From Gracilaria caudata (taxonomy: Eukaryota > Rhodophyta > Florideophyceae > Gracilariales > Gracilariaceae): DNA of 16,063 nucleotides. Location of the stretch: assembly GCA_030374735.1 (NCBI GenBank), contig JASCIV010000592.1:1-16063 (forward strand), given 5' to 3'. Positions 1 to 7,776 of this stretch are shown in pieces. Position 1 is the first letter of the stretch. Each line of letters opens with the position of its first letter. The position numbers and the translations under genes are program-made. Under the pieces are notes generated by a model, which worked only from the letters and a program-made list of their open reading frames with translations, did no database searches and was not told where the DNA came from.

Positions 1-371
1 GAAACGGGATTTGAACGTGGGTTTCCCCGACGGCGGACGCGTGGCCGCGTCATCTTGACCACGCGTTATCCTTCAGAGCTCGATGGGCACGTCATGACGG
101 TTGCATATTCCTCCCCCTCAAGAACGAAACGAGACTGCGCATTACGAGTGCTGTTCCTACTAGGGAGCGGTCTTATTCACAGAATGATCAAAGATCACCA
201 TATGGTTTTTGGGCCCGCAAAAATGCGCCATGTGAACATGCGTTGTGACAGTGATCATGTTACGAGGGACGCTACCCAACGGGTCCGGATCCATTCCATC
301 TTCGTACCGCAGGCTCTCTCTCTCTCACAAACCACGCATCGCAGGCTGTCCCTCTACCTGCACTCCACAGT
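1..371. other. Upstream region of the BORCS8-like gene
   Basis: I see no convincing gene here; the open frames have no family-like sequence. GACGCG at 36-41 and CGCGTC at 46-51 form a small GC hairpin, and ACGCGTGG (37-44) repeats inverted at 59-66. A CT dinucleotide run at 314-325 lies about 50 bases before the ATG of the next gene, which would suit a pyrimidine-rich core promoter or 5' UTR element (inference). Confidence 0.4.
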
Positions 372-692
372 ATGCAGCCCCCAAATCCCACGCGAAGACC
401 GACCTTGTCTTCTCGACTTTCACGAACAGTCCCGCAATACGTCGTGCGCCTTACACATGAGCCTTCAAACGGCTTGCACTTTGTCGCTCGCCACGCTCAG
501 TCGCGAACTGCGCCTGCGCTAACGGGGATTTCGCAGTTACTCAGACGACGAAGTCGCGAGATTTCGATTGCCGTCATTGATGCGACCGATGCTACCGCCA
601 TTCTAGGGGAAGATATGACGAAGGCTTCGGACACTTTGCAGAGAATTGACGATATCTTGAAGAACGTTTTGAACGAAGACAGGGAGCAGTAG
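372..692 (+). CDS. Small BORCS8-like (MEF2BNB/DUF2365) protein
   Basis: A 106-residue soluble protein starting at ATG 372. The N-terminus (residues 1-20) is basic and Pro/Ser/Thr-rich. Residues 22-100 resemble the BORCS8 family: a short stretch with a conserved E-P-S-x-[GA]-L core (E30-P31-S32, then G34-L35), followed by long amphipathic helices without membrane segments. In animals BORCS8 is a subunit of BORC, the eight-protein complex on the lysosome surface that recruits Arl8 and controls lysosome positioning; plants have short homologues of similar size. The assignment rests on recalled family pattern and length, not on a search. The gene is followed by about 370 non-coding bases and then the transporter array on the same strand. 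An alternative is an unrelated helical protein with a chance EPS motif. Confidence 0.5.
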   Translation: MQPPNPTRRPTLSSRLSRTVPQYVVRLTHEPSNGLHFVARHAQSRTAPALTGISQLLRRRSREISIAVIDATDATAILGEDMTKASDTLQRIDDILKNVLNEDREQ

Positions 693-1106
693 ACGCTGAT
701 GCGAGCAGTACTTGCCGATCTGTGATTGGAGTTCGCATGCAGTGACTCTTGAAGCGCTTTCGCGCACTGGACTTGCCAAGAACTTTGTTCTTCTAAACGA
801 CACGCGCTGCACGAGTTAACCTTGACAAAAAAAGGCCTACCCCATGAGCATGTTGTTGGTGAAGCGCGTAATGACGACTTAAAGCGCGGTTATGAGAGCC
901 ATACAAAGTCATACAGTACGTTCGCTGTGTCAGGAGCCGATCTTAAAGACACCACAAAAACTTGTGTGCGGTTGCATGGGATTCAAGGGTCTTAAGACCA
1001 GCAAAGACGCCCAACCAGTGATCCGCCATATATTTCCGACATCCACAGCATCTCATCAAGCGTGTGGTTATTTTCTTGCAGCTCTCTTTGCCGCGGTCGG
1101 CAGTAT
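693..1106. other. Intergenic region and 5' UTR of the first transporter
   Basis: No gene is visible. Just before the transporter start, TTATTTTCTTGCAG ending at 1081 looks like a spliceosomal 3' splice site (pyrimidine tract plus CAG), 25 bases ahead of ATG 1107. The matching donor could not be fixed; GTAATG near 868 is one weak candidate. A 5' UTR intron would fit the two downstream paralogues. Confidence 0.4.
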
Positions 1107-2096
1107 ATGACTATCTTTCCGCCACAAAAGCAAAACGACATGGAAACCCAACCACTACTGCCATGCGGATCAACACCCTTTCAGTCGAACCCTCCTTTTG
1201 CAACACAATCGTACACTGCCTTCTACGGCTTGACATGGATTACGCTTTCTGCAATGATAGTATCTGTTCCTACAGTTGCTGTACGTCTCGCCGTAACGCG
1301 ATATGATTTCCCCGCTAGTGCTGCGGTGCTCCTTCGTTGTGTGGTCCAATTTTTGTTGGCAAGTGTGTCACTTTTCGGGTTTGTTAAAGTCTCCCCCCTC
1401 GATCTGACCCCTAATCAAAGAGCTATCTTGTTTGTCCGGGGTTTATGCGGGTCGATTTCTCTCGTATTGTTGTACAAGTCGGTTACATTTCTCCCAGCGG
1501 GTGTAGTTACTTCTATATCGGCCTTCAGTCCTGTTCTAACGATGTTGCTATCGCGGGTATTTTTGAACGAAACCTCAAGTATCTGGGATGTAGTCTGTGC
1601 GTTTGTCGGCATCTTCGGAGTGGCGTTGATTGCGGGACCAAATGCTAGCAATGAAGACATATTGGGTGTCGCGCTTGCGTTTCTTTCCGCCTCGTTTTCT
1701 GCAGCGGCTTATGTATGCGTTCGTGGCATGGGCACAAGCGTGCATTTTATGCTCTCCGTCTTTGCTCTTGGAGCAGTCGGGGTTCCTTTTGCTGCAATTT
1801 ATGGCGGTCATGAAGCCCTTCATCAAATCGCAGAAAACCGCGCAGGAGTCGCGATAGTACTACTCGGCTCTCTGGGAGGTTTTTTTGCCCATTGCTGCTT
1901 AAACAAGGGGCTGCAGTTATGCAAGGCTGGGGAAGGTGTCCTTATGAAAAACGTGCAGGTGCCCTCGGCATACCTTTTGGGCATGTTGGTATTGGATGAA
2001 CAACCAACCATGTTAAGAATCATTGGATCAGTGCTAGTCGTGTCAGCGGTGATCACTGTCGGACTGCGGCGATTGATGGCGAGTCGATATGCCTGA
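1107..2096 (+). CDS. EamA/DMT-family transporter, SLC35G-like (copy 1)
   Basis: A 329-residue polytopic membrane protein from ATG 1107; ATG 1140 is an alternative giving 318 residues. After a short cytosolic tail (about residues 1-35) come ten hydrophobic segments arranged as two EamA repeats. Family-like features include a charged R/D pair after the first helix (RLAVTRYDF), an LRC...Q helix, an RG...YKS...LPAG segment, the end of repeat one (SPVLTMLLSRVFLNE..WD) and the second-repeat signatures YVCVRGMG and NKGLQLCKAGEG. SLC35G members are drug/metabolite-superfamily carriers; the substrate cannot be read from sequence. The tail carries E-T-Q-P-L-L (E13 to L18), an acidic dileucine sorting signal that suggests a vacuolar or endolysosomal membrane. 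It is the first of three same-strand paralogues and its frame is intact. Confidence 0.88.
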   Translation: MTIFPPQKQNDMETQPLLPCGSTPFQSNPPFATQSYTAFYGLTWITLSAMIVSVPTVAVRLAVTRYDFPASAAVLLRCVVQFLLASVSLFGFVKVSPLDLTPNQRAILFVRGLCGSISLVLLYKSVTFLPAGVVTSISAFSPVLTMLLSRVFLNETSSIWDVVCAFVGIFGVALIAGPNASNEDILGVALAFLSASFSAAAYVCVRGMGTSVHFMLSVFALGAVGVPFAAIYGGHEALHQIAENRAGVAIVLLGSLGGFFAHCCLNKGLQLCKAGEGVLMKNVQVPSAYLLGMLVLDEQPTMLRIIGSVLVVSAVITVGLRRLMASRYA

Positions 2097-2490
2097 AAAC
2101 AAGAAAACCCGTACGGGATCTAATACTTTCTTGTTGAAGCCCATTAGCATTAGCATAGGTATCGATTTGTACTTGGTGGCCGCCGTATCTTCTTCTTCTT
2201 TGCTATGGAAACTGTGTTCTAATTGCTGCGGTATATAGGTGCTAACCTACAAGTTTGTGCAGTCCTTGCGAACCCCTGCATACGAAGAACTGACGTACGT
2301 GTTCCATAAAAACAGTGCACAAAGGTAAGTGTAGTTGGGCCGAGAGTATTTGGAACGCAGATGTCTGGACAGCTCGGAGTGGAGGATAGAGGTTTCTATC
2401 TTGGCGTCTTCCGCAAGTTCTTCGGACGTTTTTGGAGTTGTGTAAGTCGTTCTTCGGTTCAAGAAATCCTTAGACATCATACCACGCACG

Positions 2491-2519
2491 TCATGCATGC
2501 CTGTGACAGACATGCATGA
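2491..2519. repeat. 29-bp near-perfect palindrome
   Basis: TCATGCATG (2491-2499) is the exact reverse complement of CATGCATGA (2511-2519), and inside it CTGT (2501-2504) pairs with ACAG (2506-2509) around a single central base at 2505. Only the 2500/2510 pair is mismatched. It could form a cruciform, a hairpin in RNA, or a dimeric protein-binding site. Confidence 0.85.
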
Positions 2520-2522
2520 AAG

Positions 2523-2552
2523 TGGAAATCTCGAGCAGGCTCGAGACTTCCA
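2523..2552. repeat. 30-bp near-perfect palindrome next to the previous one
   Basis: TGGAA (2523-2527) and TCTCGAG (2529-2535) pair with CTCGAGA (2540-2546) and TTCCA (2548-2552), with one mismatch (2528/2547) and the 4-base loop CAGG. It starts four bases after the end of the preceding palindrome, so the two form a double-hairpin unit. Confidence 0.85.
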
Positions 2553-2620
2553 ATGTTTCGACTCCCGATCTGCGGACAGCATGCTTTGCTTGAAGTGTGC
2601 ACTGATGTTGAATATAATGT

Positions 2621-2834
2621 CTTGCATTCCTACCGCTGTTCACAACATGTGGATCGCAAGAGTAGCATCTAATCTTAGGACCTGTGCGCAACGTCGTAGA
2701 CACCACGTTCAAGTGCTCACCGATTAAAGCCTTGCATTTCTACCGCTCTTCACAACTTACGAGTCACAAGTGAGGAGCATCTAGGAACTGGATGCAATTT
2801 CGGCCACGTCCAATACACCGTCTGAGGTGCTCAC
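2621..2834. repeat. Diverged tandem duplication, about 110-bp unit
   Basis: CTTGCATTCCTACCGCTGTT at 2621 returns as CTTGCATTTCTACCGCTCTT at 2731, followed in both by a shared CACAAC and a later AGCATCTA. The unit end AAGTGCTCAC (2711-2720) reappears as AGGTGCTCAC (2825-2834). The middle is more diverged. The repeat lies in the presumed promoter of transporter copy 2. Confidence 0.7.
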
Positions 2835-2933
2835 TCGAGCTTGTTTTTTCTTTCATAGACACTTCCACTAGTGGGGCCATGACAGGTCATCTCGACCCAG
2901 AGCTCACCGTTGCAATACGTATTACTCTTCCAG

Positions 2934-3012
2934 GTAGGTAAATGTCAAGAGCAGCTCATCATGATGCTAGGCACTGCATTGAACTGAACGATATTTCTTT
3001 GTTCTTTTGTAG
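2934..3012 (+). other. Probable 5' UTR intron of transporter copy 2
   Basis: CAG followed by GTAGGTAAATG at 2934 is a good donor, and a long pyrimidine tract (TTTCTTTGTTCTTTTGTAG) ends at 3012, giving a 79-nt intron. A second possible acceptor, CTTGTTCATAG ending at 3060, lies 12 bases before the ATG. A short upstream ATG frame from 2879 would terminate just after the junction with the first acceptor and does not enter the transporter. Confidence 0.6.
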
Positions 3013-3072
3013 GGTAACCTCCAGGTTCAAACTTCCTATTGATTGTCGTCTTGTTCATAGCAACCCTCAAAG

Positions 3073-4072
3073 ATGACGTCGGCTGACGTTCAGTTCGGCT
3101 CAAGACCGCGCAGTGAGAGAGATCCTCTTCTCCCACAAAAAGAAGAGACCTCTCAAGCCTGTGCTCCGCAATCTGAAGATACTACCATTGCTTTCCAAGG
3201 CTTAATCTGGATTGCACTCGCAGCTTTGGGCTTCTCCTTCATGCCCACCGCTGTTCGCCTAAGCGTATCTCGATTCGACTTTTCAACATCAGCTGCCGTG
3301 CTCTTGCGCTCTATCGTGCATTTGGTTCTCTCAAGCGTCGCGCTACGAAACTTCATTCATATATCTCCTCTAGATCTGAACCCTTCGTATCGCGGTTTAT
3401 TGGCTGCTCGAGGGCTGTTCGGAACAATTGCGATGATTCTGGTTTTCAAGTCTTTAGCGCACTTGCCTGCAGGCCAGTGCACTGCTGTATTCTCCTTCAG
3501 TCCTATTTTTACAATGTTCCTGTCAAAGTTGTTCTTACCCAGGGGTAAACGAAACAACCAACATCTGGGACATATTTTGCGGCGTTGTCGGAGTGGTCGG
3601 AATATGGATGATCGCAACCCCGAGCACAAGCGGTGATCAACATGTCGTAGGCGTAGTCTTGGTTTTCTTTGCAGCAGGCTTTGCCGCCGCAGCATATGTT
3701 TGCGTTCGCGGAATGGGGACGGAAGTACATTTTATGCTTTCTGTATTTGCACTTGGCATACTAGGCGTGCCAGTTACAGGCGTTCTCGGAGGCAAGGAAG
3801 CCTTTCGTCAAATATGGTCCAACCACAAAGGAACCGGCATCGTTTTCGTCGGATCCTTGGCAGCCTTTTTCGCGCAGAGCTGTCTTAACAAGGGCCTTCA
3901 GTTATGCAAAGCAGGTGAAGGTGTGATTGTGAAGAACCTAGAAGTACCTTCTGCTTATCTGTTTGGCATGTTGGTGCTGAACGAGAGGCCAAGCGTGTTA
4001 AGATTGACAGGGTCTGCAGTGGTCGTGTCTGCAGTAATTGTCGTCGGTATTCGAAGACTAACCGGCAGGTAA
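3073..4072 (+). CDS. EamA/DMT-family transporter, SLC35G-like (copy 2), frameshifted
   Basis: The second tandem paralogue. From ATG 3073 the first frame encodes the cytosolic tail and the first EamA repeat as far as SPIFTMFLSKLFL (residue 155, about 3537). Homology with copies 1 and 3 then continues in the +1 frame, beginning VNETTNIWDIFCG at 3545, through YVCVRGMG and NKGLQLCKAGEG to the stop at 4070-4072. The first frame alone reaches a stop at 3636 after 187 codons. The shift lies in CCCAGGGGTAAAC (3538-3550); one extra G in the GGGG run (3542-3545), or an inserted 10-bp segment, would explain it. The second half stays open for over 500 bases, so the break is recent, a sequencing error, or bypassed. 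The tail keeps the dileucine motif E-R-D-P-L-L (E15 to L20). Confidence 0.82.
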
Positions 4073-4499
4073 TACGACAAACGGGGTTGCGCTTTCCCAT
4101 GCCATCGAATGTTTAATGCGTATTGTCCTGAAGGACAATCTTGCAACTCCACGAGAAATACAAGACCGTAGTATGTCCCTTGAATTTTGATCTAAAGTCC
4201 ACTGCGAAGGATTTACTCAAACTCGAAGAGGCTCTTTCCCAGCCTGTGAATTTCAACCTCGAGACTCTTGTATTACAATGGATGCAGACACTGGCCCGCT
4301 TTGCTACGTTGCTGCCATACACACGAACGCAAAGCGAACACGAGAGTTTCGAAGGCCATCACCGAAAATGAACTCCGCTCGGTTAACATTTCGTCGTCCT
4401 CTGAACCTATTCCCGCTCTTCTCAATTTCACTTCATTTCTACTCCCAACTTAAAAAGTGCGCTCCATTGCCGCACACCCTCGCAAGCCAATCTAATCAG
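4073..4499. other. Intergenic region between transporter copies 2 and 3
   Basis: No gene is supported; short open frames lack recognisable domains and mostly lack ATG starts. A compact hairpin, ATTGTCC (4122-4128) pairing with GGACAAT (4133-4139) around TGAA, lies about 50 bases past the stop of copy 2 and may mark its 3' UTR. Confidence 0.4.
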
Positions 4500-4600
4500 G
4501 TGAAACTTGGTCATCGACAATCTCTTCCACGTTCAACCTGTCTTGGTTTCAAGCACATCTTGCCTGCAACTTGCTATTTGTCATTCTATCACAATCCTAG
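4500..4600 (+). other. Probable 5' UTR intron of transporter copy 3
   Basis: CAG followed by GTGAAACTTGG at 4500 is a reasonable donor, and TATCACAATCCTAG ending at 4600 a reasonable acceptor, giving a 101-nt intron that ends five bases before ATG 4606. The matching placement in copy 2 supports it. There is no conserved protein sequence upstream of the ATG. Confidence 0.5.
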
Positions 4601-4605
4601 GTGTC

Positions 4606-5583
4606 ATGGGGATACATCATAAACCACCAGCCGAGACTGACCCTCTTATATCAACCGTTCCGAAAACTTCTTACTTGACGCCATTAAATCCAAGCTTGAA
4701 TCAATTGAGAACCGAAATATATGGGTTACTTTGGATACTTCTTTCTGCGATTGCGTATCCGATTCCGACTGTGCTTGTACGGGTAGCCTTCATGCACTTT
4801 GATTTTCCCGTTTCGGCAGCCATGATTCTTCGCACTGGTACTCAATTTCTCTTTGCAACGATTCTTCTCTTAACGGTCATCCGTGCCTCCCCATTAGATC
4901 TATCACCACAACACCAAGCTGTATTATTTCTCCGAGGTGCTCTGGGTACCATAGCACTTGTAGCCGTTTACAAAGCTTTGACGCTTCTGCCCGCCGGTGA
5001 TGTGACTGCAGTACTCGCCTTTACTCCTATCGTAACTATGCTCTTGTCCAAGTTGATACTGAAAGAAAAAGCAACTCTCTGGGATATTGCTTGTTCAATT
5101 CTTGGCATAATTGGCGTCTGGTTCATCGCATGTCCAAGAGCCGAGACAGAAAGCATGCTGGGTGTGGCGCTGGTTCTCCTCGCATCCTGCTCGGCATCAT
5201 CAGCTTACATATGTGTTCGGGGGATGGGGACGAATGTGCATTTCATGCTCTGTGTGTTTGCCTTTGGTGGTATCGGCCTACTTGCGACTTTATTTCTCGG
5301 CGGATGGGAAGCAATCCACCAAATCGTCACAAACTACAAAGGTGCGGGTGTTATCCTTGTCGGATGCATAGCAGGATTCGTGGGTCAGTGTTGTGTCAAT
5401 AGGGGTCTCCAGCTTTGCAGAGCCGGGGAGGCGATTATCGTGACGAATTTAGAGGTGCCTCTTTCATACTTTCTGAGCATGTGGCTTCTGGACGAAAAAC
5501 CAAACCTCTTACGAATCGTTGGGTCGATGCTTGTTGTTTCTGCGGTCGTCACGGTTGGTGTGCAGCGCCTAAGAGAGCACTAA
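4606..5583 (+). CDS. EamA/DMT-family transporter, SLC35G-like (copy 3)
   Basis: A 325-residue integral membrane protein from ATG 4606, with an intact frame. The tail (about residues 1-36) has E-T-D-P-L-I (E10 to I15), matching the acidic dileucine motif of the other copies although the rest of the tail is unrelated. Ten hydrophobic segments follow in two EamA repeats: LVRVAFMHFDFPVSA, an LRG...YKALTLLPAG segment, TPIVTMLLSKLILKEKATLWD, then YICVRGMG and NRGLQLCRAGEA in the second repeat. Replacements such as NKGLQLCKAGEG to NRGLQLCRAGEA suggest copy 3 is the more distant paralogue, copies 1 and 2 being closer. The substrate is unknown; SLC35G-type carriers are mostly orphan. Confidence 0.88.
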   Translation: MGIHHKPPAETDPLISTVPKTSYLTPLNPSLNQLRTEIYGLLWILLSAIAYPIPTVLVRVAFMHFDFPVSAAMILRTGTQFLFATILLLTVIRASPLDLSPQHQAVLFLRGALGTIALVAVYKALTLLPAGDVTAVLAFTPIVTMLLSKLILKEKATLWDIACSILGIIGVWFIACPRAETESMLGVALVLLASCSASSAYICVRGMGTNVHFMLCVFAFGGIGLLATLFLGGWEAIHQIVTNYKGAGVILVGCIAGFVGQCCVNRGLQLCRAGEAIIVTNLEVPLSYFLSMWLLDEKPNLLRIVGSMLVVSAVVTVGVQRLREH

Positions 5584-6191
5584 CTCGGTGTTTCTCTATT
5601 CCCAAAAGCTGACTCTTGCGGAAAACCTGTCTCTGTGAAGAAGATCTGCATCTCACTCTACATTGTGCACGCATCCAAACTCATGTTTTGCTCCAACGCC
5701 TTGTACGGAATATCATATTTGTAGTTTCCGAAGAAAGCGATGTGCTTAAACTGTACGCCTTCTGTGGGCATTATGATGCTTGTTTGCCCAATAAACCCCA
5801 TTGCAGACTTACTGCGAGTAATAGGGGGTGCTTTGCAGAAACCTATCCTGCAGTATCACGAAAACTGCATTACAAGCGCCCTCGTGTCCAACGGCCGCAA
5901 GACAGTCTCGTTACGCAGTCCAACAGGATTAGCAGAGAAAAGACTGTCCTCAACGCGATTACCCTTGCACCTCTGTATCGATGTTTGACTAATGTCGCAC
6001 AAACTCCAGCGACCGTGTGTTCCTCCAATCGATAACACATAGATGAACAATTATTACAGACGCGCATTGATCCAATTCGGACCCGAACACTTTTGTCGCT
6101 GTATTTGTCGCGCACCTGTTCAGTGACCTAGAGTTCAATACCGGGACAAATATTTCCCAATAGGGACCCAATATCATAAATCGAAGATGAA
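5584..6191. other. Intergenic region, no gene seen
   Basis: Between the third transporter and the 3' end of the DUF3110-like gene on the other strand. The longest frames (for example 5616-6035) lack an ATG at the start or family-like sequence. I saw no transporter remnant. It probably contains the two facing 3' ends. Confidence 0.45.
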
Positions 6192-6810
6192 TTACTTGCT
6201 AGCAGGTTCAAACTGCATTGGTGACACTAAAGTACGTTCCGGAACTATACCAAAATACATACCGCCGTCATTGCAAATGCTTTTAGCAACCTCTATGCTC
6301 ATCCTCACCCGCTTCGCCGCCTGTCCTTCTGCTGTGAGATGGATTTCGAATCTGCATGCTTCTTGCTCCTTCTCAAAAGTTAGCAATATCTTTTTATCCT
6401 TTTCGGCTGTAACTGCCAACAAACTTTCTTCTCCAGTCTCGATCACGTACACATGGTCATCTGATAGAGTACGTCGAATTGACCTTTCTACAATCGGGAC
6501 GATTGAAACCCCGTGTAAATCCTACTTGAATCCGTTTTCCACAGATGCTTTGAACAAATTATTATCCCATTGAATAATATCCGCAGACATTATCACCATC
6601 CATATGTTGCGGATTTCTTCAGGTGGGTCCGCAATATATGCGTCCATCTTACGCTTCGCATCCTGAAACTCTTTCTCAATAGCTTCAGGGTCGTATCCTG
6701 TGTAGCCTATTCGGTTGTCGAGTCCCCCATTACCATATGGATGAGATCTGGCAAGCATGATAGGAGCTCCCTTTATGGATGTTGAGCCCTTCGAATGCCG
6801 GGGAAACAGC
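6192..6810 (-). CDS. DUF3110-like protein, frame interrupted by an in-frame TAG
   Basis: One minus-strand frame runs from about 6827 to the stop at 6194-6192 but has a TAG at 6524-6522 (codon 79 counted from ATG 6758). The part after the TAG, from DDHVYVIETG (about 6461), resembles DUF3110, a small domain of cyanobacteria and plastids: a V-Y-V-[IL] opening strand, LLTFEKEQEACRFEIHL in the middle, and GIVPERTLVSP near the end. The part before the TAG is acidic and helical (GYDPEAIEKEFQDAKRKMDA). The sequence between the TAG and the domain still looks coding. Explanations are a 42-nt frame-keeping intron (6525-6484, GTAGGA to AAAG), readthrough, or a decaying gene. The 5' end is unresolved: CTTGCCTTTCCAG ending at 6811 resembles an acceptor, and another open frame begins at ATG 7057. 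Function is unknown. Confidence 0.5.
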
Positions 6811-7776
6811 CTGGAAAGGCAAGACACGAACGCGTAGCTCTTTGCTTTCCAGATCTAGCGGCCATCAGAAGACCAAGGCGTTTTTTGTCGAGTTGTTTTG
6901 CGTCCAACCTCGACCTGCGAGGCTCGCAGATGACCCAAATGGAAACCGTCACCTTTGAGATGTTGATGGGAGATAATATCTTATGCTGCTGGCGTTTTGG
7001 AAGGAGATCAAGCGCATCGTATGGCACCTTGACATGATCGTCGCAGTAAAGGCTCATACTCAAAGCCGTCCAGAGATCAAAATCTGATCCATCAAAATTT
7101 GATGATCTCTGATCTGCGACAACACATTTGCTTTCACATGTTAATGGCTACGTGTCAGATGCAAATTGGTTGACTGGTTTAATCAGTTTGCATCTGACAC
7201 GTAGCACATTGTGTTGTCTCGTATTTCGCCGTTTACCGTTGTCCGCATTGTGAATTGTCACTCACAGCCTGTGAGTCACAGGACCAGTCTTCAACTGGAT
7301 GTTCTCTACCGAGTTCGCAGTCCTGCAACCCCTGTGCAGCAGAGCACGGTGGAAGTTCCACCGTGGAACGCATTGCGGCTCGTTCATGAATACACGCCCT
7401 GATAAAAAAGGGCATGACTACCACGTACATCACTTGCGGATCTTCAGAGCTTTCGCGCACTTCTTGCTCGGCAGGTTGCTCATAATCCCGCTATCTTGTG
7501 TTCGATGCAAAACATGAGATCCAACCTGATCTTAGTTTAAAGCGCAGTCCCCACCCTTCAAAACCGTTTCACAACATATTTCTGCTTCCATTCGATTCAC
7601 TACACCTAGCCTTATTCACTCTCGACCTAATTCACCGATGCAGGTATGTTGCATCCTTGTCCTTGTACACAGCGTCAATCTTGAAGTGAATTCGAGCTTT
7701 AACGGAGGCTCAAAGGTAGCGTATGGCAGTCTTCATCCCTGAGGCTTTAAAAAAAGGGAAGCGAAAACTCTTCGTC
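6811..7776. other. Region between the DUF3110-like and lipase genes
   Basis: The lower part may hold an upstream exon of the DUF3110-like gene: an open minus frame from ATG 7057 to 6773 includes a basic, Ala/Arg-rich stretch starting MAARSGKQRATRS, which could be a plastid leader but is out of frame with the downstream coding region. One phase-compatible intron would run 6908-6811 (98 nt, weak donor GTTGGA). A strong hairpin lies at 7143-7210. From 7211 to 7776 I see no gene. Confidence 0.35.
7143..7210. repeat. Long inverted repeat (hairpin)
   Basis: GCTACGTGTCAGATGCAAA (7147-7165) is the exact reverse complement of 7187-7205. The stem extends inward by six pairs (three G-T type), leaving a 9-base loop, and outward by AATG/CATT with one bulged base. 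It lies about 90 bases upstream of ATG 7057 on the minus strand. It has no obvious target-site duplication. Confidence 0.88.

Larger units (their letters stand above)
2097..2878. other. Intergenic region between transporter copies 1 and 2, with palindromes and a tandem repeat
   Basis: No protein gene can be supported. A 126-codon minus-strand frame (2247-2627, ATG-started) has no recognisable domain and runs through the palindromes listed separately, so I left it out. The stretch contains two back-to-back near-perfect palindromes (2491-2552) and a diverged direct repeat of about 110 bp (2621-2834). It is presumably the 3' end of copy 1 and the promoter of copy 2. Confidence 0.45.

Noticed and set aside
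1..85. Minus-strand tRNA at the window start (B-box-like GTTCAAATC and A-box-like TGGTCAAGATG)
   Set aside because: The T-stem does not pair, the D-loop would be only five bases, and the putative anticodon loop lacks T33; the acceptor end is outside the window.
2247..2627. 126-codon minus-strand frame starting at ATG 2627
   Set aside because: No recognisable domain, and much of its 5' part is made of two palindromes; probably fortuitous.
5616..6035. 139-codon plus-strand frame after the third transporter
   Set aside because: It opens with TTG, not ATG, and the sequence is not protein-like or related to the transporter family.
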